Positions 1 through 7,916 of a DNA stretch of 64,000 nt are shown in pieces. How positions within the stretch are numbered: position 1 is the stretch's first letter; each line of letters opens with the position of its first letter. Under the pieces are notes generated by a model that saw nothing but the letters and a program-made list of their open reading frames with translations, did no database searches and was not told where the DNA came from. Origin of the DNA: Flavobacterium croceum DSM 17960 (lineage in GTDB: Bacteria > Bacteroidota > Bacteroidia > Flavobacteriales > Flavobacteriaceae); assembly GCF_002917885.1 (NCBI RefSeq), contig NZ_PQNY01000001.1, positions 1 through 64,000 of the forward strand. Reading direction: 5' to 3'. Position numbers and translations under genes: made by a program.

Positions 1-1
1 G

Positions 2-967
2 AACAACTACTATCCTTTTGGTATGAAACACGAAAAGTATAATGTAGAAGAATCTGTTTTTATTTCTGGTAATAGAGGAAGTTTTGGTTACTATATAGGG
101 GCAGGGAAAAGTTCTTCTTCAGTAACGTACAAGTATAAATATAACGGCAAAGAACTTCAAGATGAACTCTCTTTAAATGTTTACGACTATGGCGCAAGAA
201 ACTATGACCCTGCAATTGGTAGGTGGATGAATATTGACCCACTAGCGGAGAAAAGCAGAAGATTTAATCCTTATACATATGCTCTTGACAATCCTGTTTT
301 CTTTGTTGACCCTGATGGGATGTTAGCAGGCACACCTCCATCATATCCAAATGATAATAGAACATTGAGTCAAATTGGACAAGTTACTTATATGAAAATG
401 TCTTCAAGTTTTTTTGGCGGAAAAAGCGAAAGAATTTTAACACAAACAGGAAATATCTCAGGTACATTAATAATTGGTAGTTCAACATCTAATAATAGAC
501 CTTTGGGAGATTTTCTTAGTTACATGGCAAAAACAGTTGATCCTGGAGACATTAGTAACTCAGCTTCAGTTGTAACAACTAATATTTCAGGTACATTTTA
601 TAATTCGAAAGGAGAAAAAGTTTCTTCAGCAGCTAATGCATCGAGTTATGTTTACAATAAAAGTGAGAAGACAGAAACAGTTACTATAACAGATGAAGGA
701 AGAGTTTCTAATATTGTATCAGTAACAACTGTTGACTCTTCCACCACATATAAAGTTTCTAAAAATGAAGACGGTGACTTTGTCATTAGTCATCCTAACA
801 CTTTAATCAGTAAAAATTCAAGTAAAACAACGCTTTCTGAATCATCAAAAGAAATGCAGGATTATGCTTTTGAGAGATCAAAAACAAATATTGAAACGTA
901 TAAAGAAATTTGGGATAGATTAAAAAAAGCATTAGACAAACCATTAGGGGAAGACCCGAAAAAATAA
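2..967 (+). CDS. RHS repeat-associated core protein, C-terminal part (5' truncated by window edge)
   Basis: The reading frame is open from base 2 (NNYYPFGM...), so the ATG at 23 is internal and the gene starts outside the window. Counted from that ATG, residues 41-100 are the RHS-associated core: [13 protein letters not shown], then [15 protein letters not shown], then [10 protein letters not shown] and FFVDPDGM. In this family the core closes the RHS shell and is followed by a variable C-terminal tip, often a toxin. Here the tip is residues 101-314, rich in Ser/Thr/Asn up to about 270 and then charged and helical near the end ([21 protein letters not shown]). I recognise no known toxin fold or catalytic motif in it. 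A small membrane protein follows after 7 nt and is the obvious immunity candidate. Certain as RHS; tip function unknown. Confidence 0.9.
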   Translation, partial: NNYYPFGMKHEKYNVEESVFISGNRGSFGYYIGAGKSSSSVTYKYKYNGKELQDELSLNVYDYGARNYDPAIGRWMNIDPLAEKSRRFNPYTYALDNPVFFVDPDGMLAGTPPSYPNDNRTLSQIGQVTYMKMSSSFFGGKSERILTQTGNISGTLIIGSSTSNNRPLGDFLSYMAKTVDPGDISNSASVVTTNISGTFYNSKGEKVSSAANASSYVYNKSEKTETVTITDEGRVSNIVSVTTVDSSTTYKVSKNEDGDFVISHPNTLISKNSSKTTLSESSKEMQDYAFERSKTNIETYKEIWDRLKKALDKPLGEDPKK

Positions 968-974
968 TGTAAAT

Positions 975-1394
975 ATGAAAAACAATATAAAATTAATACT
1001 TAATTCAATTTTTGGCTTTTTAAGCTTAAGCTTAATAAAATTATTAATTATACTATTTTTTTTATTGACAGATGATAGTTTTTATTATTTATCGAAACAG
1101 AAAAATATAGATTATGGGGAATTAGCAATGAAACTTTTTTACATAAACATTATACCTGTGTTTTTACATTTATTTATAGGAACATACATGTTTTACAAAA
1201 ACACAAATAGTTTCATTAAGACTTTAGTTATATTGTGTATATCTCTTTTGCTTTATTATTTTTTTAATTTCATAGATTTACTTTTTTTTATTGAAAATCA
1301 TAGAGCTAAGGTCTATTCTTCAATTATTTTAATAATTATTTTAATGATTGGAATGTCTTTTTTTATTAGGAATAAAGAAAACCGAAATCAGTAA
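975..1394 (+). CDS. small membrane protein, candidate immunity protein for the RHS tip
   Basis: This 139-residue protein is not recognised. It is strongly hydrophobic, with about four predicted membrane segments (roughly residues 10-32, 50-70, 78-100 and 108-131), separated by short polar loops and ending in RNKENRNQ. It starts 7 nt after the RHS stop codon on the same strand, the arrangement normally seen for a polymorphic toxin tip and its cognate immunity protein. Base composition is even more AT-rich than the neighbours, as is common for such cassettes. The immunity role is inferred from position only; it could equally be an unrelated membrane protein. Confidence 0.6.
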   Translation: MKNNIKLILNSIFGFLSLSLIKLLIILFFLLTDDSFYYLSKQKNIDYGELAMKLFYINIIPVFLHLFIGTYMFYKNTNSFIKTLVILCISLLLYYFFNFIDLLFFIENHRAKVYSSIILIIILMIGMSFFIRNKENRNQ

Positions 1395-1404
1395 TAGACA
1401 ATGT

Positions 1405-1440
1405 CCCCCGCTAGCGCGAGCATCTTGCTCGTGCCCACAA
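1405..1440 (+). repeat. REP-like palindromic repeat, copy 1
   Basis: A GC-rich block in very AT-rich surroundings. It begins with a run of C, then GCTAGCG, then the hairpin CGAGCA-TCT-TGCTCG, and ends in TGCCCACAA. All 36 bases are found again at 2781-2816, and the core (21 nt exact) appears in reverse orientation at 2071-2091. Copies 1 and 2 bracket the RAYT transposase gene as inverted repeats, the usual arrangement of REP elements mobilised by RAYTs. Confidence 0.88.
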
Positions 1441-1511
1441 TTTGTTAGAAAAAAATTAAACTATAATTTATTGTGTTACCGTTTAATTTTTTATTTTTAT
1501 AAAAAGAAACC

Positions 1512-2060
1512 GTGAGTAGAAAATATAAATTTGGAGAAAAGGAAGGAGCATATTTTATTTCATTTGCAACCGTTTATTGGATTGATGTTTTTACACGAGT
1601 TGATTATTTTGATACAATTATAGAATCTTTAAACTTTTGCAGAAAAAATAAAGGAATGGAAATTTATGGATATTGTATAATGCCAAGTCATATTCATTTA
1701 ATTTTTCGTTCAACATATGGTGATCCATCAGGGTTAATTAGAGATTTTAAAGGATTTACCTCAAGAAAAATGTTGAAAATGATTCAAGAAAATCCTCAAG
1801 AAAGCAGGAAAGAATGGCTGCTTTGGATGTTTGATAAAGCTGGCAAAAAAAATAGCAATGTAAAACACCGACAATTTTGGCAACAAAATAACAATCCTAT
1901 CGAAATTTGGTCATTGAAAGTATTTGAACAAAAGTTGAATTACATTCATAATAATCCATTAGAATCTGGCTTTGTAACAGATTCTATTGACTGGAAATAT
2001 TGTAGCGCAAGAAACTATGGCAATGATGATCAAACTGTTTTAGAAATTGATTTGAATTAG
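1512..2060 (+). CDS. REP-associated tyrosine transposase (RAYT, Y1/HUH family)
   Basis: A 182-residue single-domain protein of the IS200/IS605-like Y1 transposase superfamily. The HUH metal-binding motif is MPSHIHLIF (His60 and His62). The conserved YIHNNP block (Tyr144) typical of RAYTs lies near the C terminus, after RQFWQQNN and EIWSLKVFEQKLN. RAYTs cut and join single-stranded REP hairpins; most are domesticated single-copy genes. The frame begins with GTG at 1512. The gene is enclosed by inverted REP-like hairpins 71 nt upstream and 10 nt downstream, which supports the assignment strongly. No frameshift or missing catalytic residue is visible, so it may be active. Confidence 0.92.
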   Translation: MSRKYKFGEKEGAYFISFATVYWIDVFTRVDYFDTIIESLNFCRKNKGMEIYGYCIMPSHIHLIFRSTYGDPSGLIRDFKGFTSRKMLKMIQENPQESRKEWLLWMFDKAGKKNSNVKHRQFWQQNNNPIEIWSLKVFEQKLNYIHNNPLESGFVTDSIDWKYCSARNYGNDDQTVLEIDLN

Positions 2061-2065
2061 ATACT

Positions 2066-2092
2066 AGGCTCGAGCAAGATGCTCGCGCTAGC
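2066..2092 (-). repeat. REP-like palindromic repeat, copy 2 (inverted)
   Basis: Reverse-complement copy of the repeats at 1405 and 2781. Bases 2071-2091 match exactly (CGAGCAAGATGCTCGCGCTAG); the outer GGGCA arm has become AGGCT. It starts within 10 nt of the RAYT stop codon, so copies 1 and 2 flank the transposase in opposite orientation. Confidence 0.85.
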
Positions 2093-2093
2093 T

Positions 2094-2177
2094 GGAGGAA
2101 TATTAAATTCTCCTCCAGAACCTCTGATTTCAAGTGAAATTGATTCTATTATACAAAACTCATATAAAGGTAATTGA
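2094..2177 (+). pseudogene. orphan C-terminal coding remnant after the RAYT
   Basis: Right after the inverted REP, an open stretch reads GGILNSPPEPLISSEIDS followed by IIQNSYKGN and two stop codons (TGA TAA). It has no plausible start codon or promoter of its own; a frame through the REP would give only about 32 codons. It looks like the tail of a longer protein whose upstream part is gone, and it ends 3 nt before the next gene. One reading is that it is the last part of another RHS tip displaced by insertion or recombination. That is inference; the stretch could be chance coding-like sequence. Confidence 0.35.
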
Positions 2178-2180
2178 TAA

Positions 2181-2750
2181 GTGGAAAAACTCATATATAT
2201 TTTAATAGCTTTATTGTTTTTTAATGCAAATTCTCAAAATAGATATCTTTTAATAACTAAAGAATCAGAATTTAATAGAGAAATTGAAAACAAAAAATTA
2301 GAGGTTTATATAGTTGAATTAGACTCTTTAAATAACCCAATCGATGCAGAATATCCAATACTATATGATGCTATTTCAGAATATCAAGTAATTACTTGTA
2401 AAAACGAATCAAAAGTGTTTTTAAATACTGGAAACACTTTTGATAATGATTCTATAATAAAGTATAGAAAATCCGTTTTGAAAGAAGCCTTACAAAAGAA
2501 GCGACGACTTGCAACGATTAAATTAAATATAGCTAATAAGCGCAAGAGCAAAGGAAAAATAAAGATTTATTACACTCAATTATATGGCGATCTATGTAAA
2601 GGCGAACTTACATCGAGGGATAGTGAGTTATTAAATAACTATAAAAAAGTTTATCTATTTTATAATAAAGGCTTAATTGTTATTGATAAAGAATTGCCCG
2701 AAAATAAATTATATAGAATTTTAAATATAATTAAAATACCTTCTTATTAG
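2181..2750 (+). CDS. small secreted protein of unknown function
   Basis: 189 residues beginning at a GTG. It opens with a signal peptide (hydrophobic IYILIALLFF, likely cleavage near NANSQ), so the mature protein is exported. The rest is a charged alpha/beta-looking sequence with a basic region around residues 110-135 (KKRRLATIKLNIANKRKSKGK). I recognise no family. It follows the orphan coding remnant by 3 nt, in the same relation that the membrane protein at 975 has to the RHS gene, so it may be an orphan immunity-type gene left behind by cassette turnover. Function unknown. Confidence 0.6.
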   Translation: MEKLIYILIALLFFNANSQNRYLLITKESEFNREIENKKLEVYIVELDSLNNPIDAEYPILYDAISEYQVITCKNESKVFLNTGNTFDNDSIIKYRKSVLKEALQKKRRLATIKLNIANKRKSKGKIKIYYTQLYGDLCKGELTSRDSELLNNYKKVYLFYNKGLIVIDKELPENKLYRILNIIKIPSY

Positions 2751-2780
2751 CCCTCGATACCCCCGCTCCCTCGCGAATCC

Positions 2781-2816
2781 CCCCCGCTAGCGCGAGCATC
2801 TTGCTCGTGCCCACAA
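2781..2816 (+). repeat. REP-like palindromic repeat, copy 3
   Basis: Same 36 nt as the copy at 1405-1440, including the CGAGCA-TCT-TGCTCG hairpin and the trailing CCCACAA, in the same orientation. It lies 30 nt after the stop of the small secreted protein. The preceding bases (2752-2780) are also unusually C-rich and may be a decayed partial copy. No open frame encloses it. Confidence 0.88.
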
Positions 2817-2830
2817 AGAAAATAATACCA

Positions 2831-2860
2831 AAAACCACACCGTTAAGATGTGGTTTTTTT
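2831..2860 (+). terminator. rho-independent terminator closing the accessory cluster
   Basis: Stem AAAACCACA/TGTGGTTTT around the loop CCGTTAAGA, followed by a T run. It stands 80 nt past the last accessory gene and before a gene-free stretch, so it probably ends rightward transcription of the cluster. Confidence 0.7.
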
Positions 2861-3155
2861 ATGATTTGGAAATTTTAAAATTTCCTACTCTAGCACAATC
2901 TTTTAGCATAGCAATTGTAAACGAAAAGCAATTCATTAAGTTACTTGAAATTATAAGAATGGATGTTTAGAAAAATGATATAGTTTTATAAGTAGAAATC
3001 AAACGTAAGAATTCTTTCGAAAGCAGTGAGTTTTGAAAAGCAGATATATGCACTAACTTTTGCAACACATTACTGCGACACAAATTAAAAGTTTATACAA
3101 TATTATAATCTCTAAATATATTTTTCTTACAAAAATATAAAGTGTTTTACAAAGT
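2861..3155. other. gene-free AT-rich spacer
   Basis: About 295 bases with no credible open frame, tRNA or known element. The only structure noticed is the perfect 18-nt palindrome GGAAATTTTAAAATTTCC at 2868-2885, just after the terminator. The spacer separates the RHS/REP patch from the housekeeping block that begins with tadA. Confidence 0.5.
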
Positions 3156-3186
3156 TTGATATAAAGTCCTAGTTTATCTATTTTTG
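3156..3186 (+). promoter_or_regulatory. Bacteroidota-type promoter for tadA
   Basis: TTG at 3156-3158, a 20-nt spacer, then TATTTTTG (TAnnTTTG) at 3179-3186. This overlaps the first codons of the longest tadA frame (TTG at 3184), arguing that translation begins at the ATG codons at 3223 or 3229. Confidence 0.55.
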
Positions 3187-3222
3187 TTATTTATTTGTTT
3201 TTTTACTACATATTTTACTACC

Positions 3223-3666
3223 ATGACAATGCAACCTTTTACTCACGAATACTTTATGAAAAAAGCTTTACTAGAAGCCGAGACAGCTTTTAGTAAAGAT
3301 GAAATACCCGTAGGGGCAATTGTTGTAGTAAATAACCAAATAATTGCACGAAGTCATAATCTTACAGAATTATTACACGATGTAACAGCGCATGCTGAAA
3401 TGCAAAGCATTACAGCCGCTGCTAATTATTTAGGCGGAAAATATCTAAAAGACTGTACGCTTTATGTCACCTTAGAGCCTTGTCAAATGTGTGCAGGAGC
3501 TTTGTATTGGAGTCAAATATCCAAAATAATTATCGGTGCTCAAGACCATCATAGAGGCTACCGTGTAATGGGTACTCAATTACACCCAAAAACAGAAGTG
3601 ATTTTTGGAGTTATGGAAGAAGAATGTAGCCAACTAATAAAAAGTTTTTTTACAAAAAAGCGTTGA
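3223..3666 (+). CDS. tadA: tRNA-specific adenosine deaminase-like nucleoside deaminase
   Basis: Zinc-dependent deaminase of the cytidine deaminase fold, 148 residues. The catalytic signatures are HAEMQ (zinc ligand His and proton-shuttling Glu at about 57-59) and PCQMCAGAL (zinc cysteines at about 87 and 90). Length and the FMKKALLEAETAF opening fit TadA, which converts A34 to inosine in the tRNA-Arg anticodon. The frame extends upstream to a TTG at 3184, but a promoter motif covers that codon and the extension is a hydrophobic run unlike TadA, so the ATG at 3223 (or 3229) is preferred. A guanine-deaminase-like specificity cannot be excluded by eye. The stop codon lies within a terminator stem. 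Confidence 0.88.
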   Translation: MTMQPFTHEYFMKKALLEAETAFSKDEIPVGAIVVVNNQIIARSHNLTELLHDVTAHAEMQSITAAANYLGGKYLKDCTLYVTLEPCQMCAGALYWSQISKIIIGAQDHHRGYRVMGTQLHPKTEVIFGVMEEECSQLIKSFFTKKR

Positions 3667-3690
3667 TACTATTATGTACAACGCTTTTTT
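3654..3690. terminator. bidirectional terminator between tadA and the M13 peptidase gene
   Basis: Stem AAAAAAGCGTTG/CAACGCTTTTTT with a 13-nt loop. It overlaps the tadA stop and has A/T tracts on both sides, so it can end both convergent transcripts. Confidence 0.82.
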
Positions 3691-3708
3691 AAAATGTGAG
3701 AAATTAGT

Positions 3709-5760
3709 TTACCAAATTTTTACTCGTTTTTCTGGAGCAACATACATACCATCACCTGGTTTAATTTGAAATGCTTCATGAAACGTATCTAAATTAATCA
3801 ACGGAACATAAGCTCTATATTGTGCTGGTGAGTGTGGATCTGTTTTAACTTGATTTTTTAAAGCTTCGTCTCTAATTTTACCTCTCCAAATTGTAGCCCA
3901 TGATATAAACAAGCGTTGTTCTGGAGTATAACCATCTATAAGACCTGGGTTTCCTTTTTCTTTTAAAAACAATTGTAAACCATCATAAGCAGCATTAATA
4001 CCTCCTAAATCACCTATGTTTTCTCCTAGTGTAAATTCGCCGTCTACATGCACCCCTGGTAGTGGTTCTAAAGCGCTATATTGACTAGCTAAGGCTTTAC
4101 CCAACGCTGTAAATTGTTTTAAATCTTCTTCTGTCCACCAATCGACCAAGTTTCCTTGAGCATCGTATCTAGCCCCTGCATCGTCAAAACCGTGAGAAAT
4201 TTCATGACCTATTACAGCACCTATTCCTCCATAGTTTACGGCTTCATCTGCTTGATAATCGTAAAAAGGCGCTTGCAGTATAGCTGCAGGAAATACAATT
4301 TCGTTGTACGATGGATTGTAATAGGCATTTACCGTTTGCGGAGACATTCCCCATTGGGTTTTATCAACAGGTTTGTTAATATCGGCTACATTTTTCTCAA
4401 ATCCCCATTTATTTAAACGCTCCATATTATCAAAGTAATTCCCTCCTTCTTCTGGGCTCAATATAGTTAATGCTGAATAATCTTTCCATTTATCTGGATA
4501 ACCTATTTTTATGGTAATTTTATTCAATTTTTCAACCGCTTTAATTTTGGTTTCGTTAGACATCCATGTTAAATTCTGGATTCTATTTTGATACGCTTTA
4601 ATGATGTTTTTTATCATCATTTCTGCTTTTAATTTTGCTTCTGCAGGAAATTTTTTCTCTACATACAATTTACCCAAAGCTTCGCCTACTGATCCATTTA
4701 CTGTTTGTAGTGCGCGCTCTTCTATAGGACGTTGTTTAATAGCTCCTGTGAGCGTCTTGCCATAAAAAGCAAAGTTGGCTTCGCCTATTTGTGTAGACAA
4801 TCTGCCCGCAGAATTTCTTAAAGCAGTCCAAAGCATGTAGGCTTTCCAGTCTGAAACATTACCTTTTTCTAAAATAGTATTTAGTGCTGTAAAATATTTT
4901 GGTTGTGTAACTACAATGCTTTTAATTTCTCCAAGCCCAATTGCTTGTAAATAATTTTTCCAGTTTAGTTGAGGCATTAGTTTTTGTAGTTCTTCTATAG
5001 ACATTGGATTGTATTGCAATCTATCGTCGCGAAGTTCTACACGAGTAAATCTAGGTGTTGAAAGTTGGGTTTCAAAAGCCAATATGTTTTGTGCCATTTG
5101 TGTAGCTTTTTCTCCTTTTATATCTAAATATTGAAGCATTTTGGCTACATGAGCTACATATTTTTCTCTTTTTTCTTTAGAATCTTTATCTTCAGAAACA
5201 TAGTAGTCTCTATCGGGTAAACCTAAGCCTCCTGGGTATAAATAGGCTACATTTTTGTTACTGTCTTTTTGATCTGCACTTACGCCTATACCCAAAAAGC
5301 CGACTCCTGTACTACTCTCTGCTTTAATAAGAAGTTTTTGTAAATCTGAAACATTTTTAATGGCATTGATTTGTTTCACCAACGGTTTTAAAGGTGTAAC
5401 CCCGAGTTTGTTTCGGGTAATAGTATCCATAAATGTTTTGTAAACATTTATCGCTTTTCCTTGATCTGTATTGGATTTGTAATTTGGGTTTTGGCTCGCT
5501 TCTTTTAATATTGCCAAAGCATCTTTATCTGTTTTTAATCGAAGTTCATCAAAACTTCCCCAACGTGTTTTATCTGCAGGAATTGGTGTATTTTTAAGCC
5601 AAGTTCCATTTACAAATCTAAAAAAATCGTCATTTGGTCTTACCGATTTATCCATAAGGTCTAAGTTGATACCGCGCGAATTATTTTGAGCAGAAACAAC
5701 ACTAGAACCTACTAAAAGCGCAAGTAACGCTATTGATTTTATAGTTTTTGGTTTATTCAT
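3709..5760 (-). CDS. M13 (neprilysin/PepO) family zinc metallopeptidase
   Basis: 683 residues with an N-terminal signal peptide (IALLALLVGSSVVSAQ), so it is exported to the periplasm or beyond. Zinc site: HEISH at 519-523 within VIGHEISHGFDDAGARYD, third ligand in ENIGD (Glu580). The NAYYNPSYNEIVFPAAILQ block and the terminal RVKIW are further M13 hallmarks. The family cleaves oligopeptides. It is a single gene, convergent with tadA and divergent from the SCO gene. A minus-strand TAGGTTTG motif at 5783-5790 lies 23 nt upstream of the ATG and may be its -7 element. No catalytic residue is missing. Confidence 0.95.
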   Translation of the reverse strand: MNKPKTIKSIALLALLVGSSVVSAQNNSRGINLDLMDKSVRPNDDFFRFVNGTWLKNTPIPADKTRWGSFDELRLKTDKDALAILKEASQNPNYKSNTDQGKAINVYKTFMDTITRNKLGVTPLKPLVKQINAIKNVSDLQKLLIKAESSTGVGFLGIGVSADQKDSNKNVAYLYPGGLGLPDRDYYVSEDKDSKEKREKYVAHVAKMLQYLDIKGEKATQMAQNILAFETQLSTPRFTRVELRDDRLQYNPMSIEELQKLMPQLNWKNYLQAIGLGEIKSIVVTQPKYFTALNTILEKGNVSDWKAYMLWTALRNSAGRLSTQIGEANFAFYGKTLTGAIKQRPIEERALQTVNGSVGEALGKLYVEKKFPAEAKLKAEMMIKNIIKAYQNRIQNLTWMSNETKIKAVEKLNKITIKIGYPDKWKDYSALTILSPEEGGNYFDNMERLNKWGFEKNVADINKPVDKTQWGMSPQTVNAYYNPSYNEIVFPAAILQAPFYDYQADEAVNYGGIGAVIGHEISHGFDDAGARYDAQGNLVDWWTEEDLKQFTALGKALASQYSALEPLPGVHVDGEFTLGENIGDLGGINAAYDGLQLFLKEKGNPGLIDGYTPEQRLFISWATIWRGKIRDEALKNQVKTDPHSPAQYRAYVPLINLDTFHEAFQIKPGDGMYVAPEKRVKIW

Positions 5761-5876
5761 AAAATATTTTTTTTAGTTAATACAAACCTACATATTTTTT
5801 TGGTTTCTAATAAATTACCATCAAAATTGTTTGCTTATCTGTATAGGTCTCCATAATATGATTTTCGTTACATATT

Positions 5877-5904
5877 TTGAAAACATAAAAGTTTTGTACT
5901 TTTG
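5877..5904 (+). promoter_or_regulatory. promoter of the SCO gene
   Basis: TTG at 5877-5879, a 17-nt spacer and TACTTTTG at 5897-5904. It overlaps the TTG codon at 5902 that opens the longest frame, so the ATG at 5920 is the likely start with a very short leader. Confidence 0.55.
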
Positions 5905-5919
5905 ATAAAATTATTTTGT

Positions 5920-6615
5920 ATGTCTTCTCTTTTTAAAAGAAACCGTAAACTTTTGGTGTTTTTTGGTGTTTTTTCTATCATCACACTGAGTGCTTTTTAT
6001 ATGGTTTTAAAACCAAGAAAATCTTTGCCTGTTTACAATCCAAGTGATATAAATCCAGAATTGGTAGATACAACCATTCAGCATATTGCTTTAAACCATA
6101 CTATTGCCGATTTTGCCTTTAAAAATCAAAACGGAAAAATAATTACTCAAAAAGAGTATGAAGATAAAATTTATGTAGCCGATTTCTTTTTTACAACTTG
6201 CAAAACAATATGTCCAAGAATGACCAATAATATGGTATGGTTGCAAAACAAAATCAAAAATAATCCTCATGTAAAATTGGTTTCATTTTCTGTAACCCCA
6301 GATATTGATAGTGTATCTGTATTAAAGAAATATGCTGTACAAAAAGGCGTTATAGATAGCAAATGGAACTTGCTTACTGGCAACAAAAAAGATATTTATT
6401 ATTTAGCTCGAACTTCTTTTTTGGTGGTAAAAACAGGCAAGCCTGAAGAATTATACGACATGGTGCATACCGAAAATTTTGTGTTAGTAGATCGTAAAAA
6501 ACGCATACGCGGCTATTATGACGGCACAAACTTAAACGGCCCTACAGAAGAAGGTGTTAAAAACATAAGCCAACTTCTAGAAGATATTGAGTTTTTATGT
6601 ACAGAAAAAGACTAG
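5920..6615 (+). CDS. SCO1/SenC family copper/thiol protein
   Basis: 231 residues from the ATG at 5920. One N-terminal membrane anchor (LLVFFGVFSIITLSAFYMVL) is followed by a periplasmic thioredoxin-like domain. The copper-binding/redox motif is CKTIC (Cys94 and Cys98) in FFFTTCKTICPRM, and the conserved His is near 183 in MVHTENFVLVD. SCO proteins deliver copper to, or reduce cysteines of, the CuA site of cytochrome oxidase. No oxidase gene is in the window. It stands alone between the M13 peptidase and a strong terminator. Confidence 0.93.
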   Translation: MSSLFKRNRKLLVFFGVFSIITLSAFYMVLKPRKSLPVYNPSDINPELVDTTIQHIALNHTIADFAFKNQNGKIITQKEYEDKIYVADFFFTTCKTICPRMTNNMVWLQNKIKNNPHVKLVSFSVTPDIDSVSVLKKYAVQKGVIDSKWNLLTGNKKDIYYLARTSFLVVKTGKPEELYDMVHTENFVLVDRKKRIRGYYDGTNLNGPTEEGVKNISQLLEDIEFLCTEKD

Positions 6616-6643
6616 CTTGATGCTTTCAAGCTAGTCTTTTTTT
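6605..6643. terminator. strong bidirectional terminator
   Basis: A perfect 16-bp stem AAAAAGACTAGCTTGA/TCAAGCTAGTCTTTTT around the loop TGCTT, then further T. It overlaps the SCO stop codon and sits 16 nt from the end of the convergent EnvC-like gene. Confidence 0.9.
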
Positions 6644-6658
6644 CTACTGAATATTTCA

Positions 6659-7909
6659 TTATTTAACCAACCAACTACTTGGATTTGTATAGGTTGTATT
6701 TTGAGAAATCATAAATTTTAATACGGCTTTTCCATCGCTATTGCTTCGTACTTTACCTATAGTTTGTTTTGTAGTTACTTTGTCGCCTACACTTACAGAC
6801 ACACTACTTAAATTCATGTATACTGTAAAATAATCTCCGTGCTGTATACATACGGCTTTGTTTAATGGTGATGTTTGAAAAACTTTGGTTACTTCTCCAT
6901 TAAAAACAGCTCTAGCGTTTGAGCCAGACTCTGTGGCAATATCTACACCGCTATTATGTACTACCAAATTGCTATATACTGGATGTGGCTGATCGCCATA
7001 GCCTAAAGTAATTGTCCCTTTTTCTACAGGCCAAGGTAAACGTCCTTTGTTTGCTTTAAACTTATCTGAAACCAATTGTGCCTCTGGGGTTAATACAATT
7101 TTGGTTGATTCTGTAATTTTTTTGGTTTCGGCTGTAGTTGTTTTTGGGTTGGCTTTGGCCTTGGCTGCAGCAGCTTTTTTGTTGGCTGCAGCAATAGCTT
7201 CTTTAATTAATTTATTAATTTGAGCATCAATTTTTTTAGATTCTTGTTGTTTTTTCTTGATTTCTGCTTCTACAGTTTTTTTGTCTTTTTTAAGGCTATT
7301 GGCTATTTTTTCTTGTTCTTGTTTCTCTTTTTCTAAATCTTTCTTCTGTTTTTCTTGCTCATTAATAAGTTGTTGTTTTTGTTTTTTTTGTACTTCTAAT
7401 TTGCTGTTATATTGTATGAGTTTGGTAGACTTATCTTTTATTTCATCTGCTTGCATTTTTCTATATGAAGAGTATTGTTTCATATATTGCAGTCGTTTGT
7501 AAGCTTGAGTAAAACTTTCTGATGACAACAAGAACATGGCTCTACTTTGTGTAGAACGGCTTTTGTACGATTTTACAATCATCTCTGCATAATCTTTTTT
7601 CAAATCGGTTAAATCGCTGTTCAGGTGATTTATTTGAACTTGATTGGTATACATGTCGTTTTTTAAAACTTTCGACTGCTTTTCACTCATTTGTATGAGT
7701 TTTTCTTTTAAAGCTATTTTTTCTTTTTGAAGCTGTAATACTTTGGTAACCGATAGTTCTTTTGACTTTATGTCTTGAAGCATACGTTCTTTTTCTTGTA
7801 TTTCGGCTTGCAATTTTGCTTTGCGTTGTTCTAATTCTTCTTGAGATTGTTGAGCATAAGAAAAACTAAAAACACCTATAAATAGTAATAAGTATATATA
7901 TCGAGTCAT
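6659..7909 (-). CDS. EnvC-like murein hydrolase activator with degenerate LytM domain
   Basis: 416 residues: signal peptide (YLLLFIGVFSFSYAQ), a long charged coiled coil (about residues 20-240), a Lys/Ala-rich linker, and a C-terminal M23/LytM-like domain from about 285. The zinc ligands of active M23 peptidases appear lost: the HxGxD box reads NSGVDIA and the final HxH region reads VYMNLSS, with Asn in place of His. This is the state of EnvC, which does not cut peptidoglycan but activates amidases at the division septum. It is the last gene of a leftward operon, 7 nt after the DUF4292 lipoprotein gene, and ends at a strong terminator. The activator role is inferred from architecture. Confidence 0.87.
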   Translation of the reverse strand: MTRYIYLLLFIGVFSFSYAQQSQEELEQRKAKLQAEIQEKERMLQDIKSKELSVTKVLQLQKEKIALKEKLIQMSEKQSKVLKNDMYTNQVQINHLNSDLTDLKKDYAEMIVKSYKSRSTQSRAMFLLSSESFTQAYKRLQYMKQYSSYRKMQADEIKDKSTKLIQYNSKLEVQKKQKQQLINEQEKQKKDLEKEKQEQEKIANSLKKDKKTVEAEIKKKQQESKKIDAQINKLIKEAIAAANKKAAAAKAKANPKTTTAETKKITESTKIVLTPEAQLVSDKFKANKGRLPWPVEKGTITLGYGDQPHPVYSNLVVHNSGVDIATESGSNARAVFNGEVTKVFQTSPLNKAVCIQHGDYFTVYMNLSSVSVSVGDKVTTKQTIGKVRSNSDGKAVLKFMISQNTTYTNPSSWLVK

Positions 7910-7916
7910 AAAATTA

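Noticed and set aside
7257..7502. Plus-strand open frame rich in Phe/Ser/Cys
   Set aside because: It is the antisense shadow of the Lys/Glu-rich coiled coil of the EnvC-like protein.
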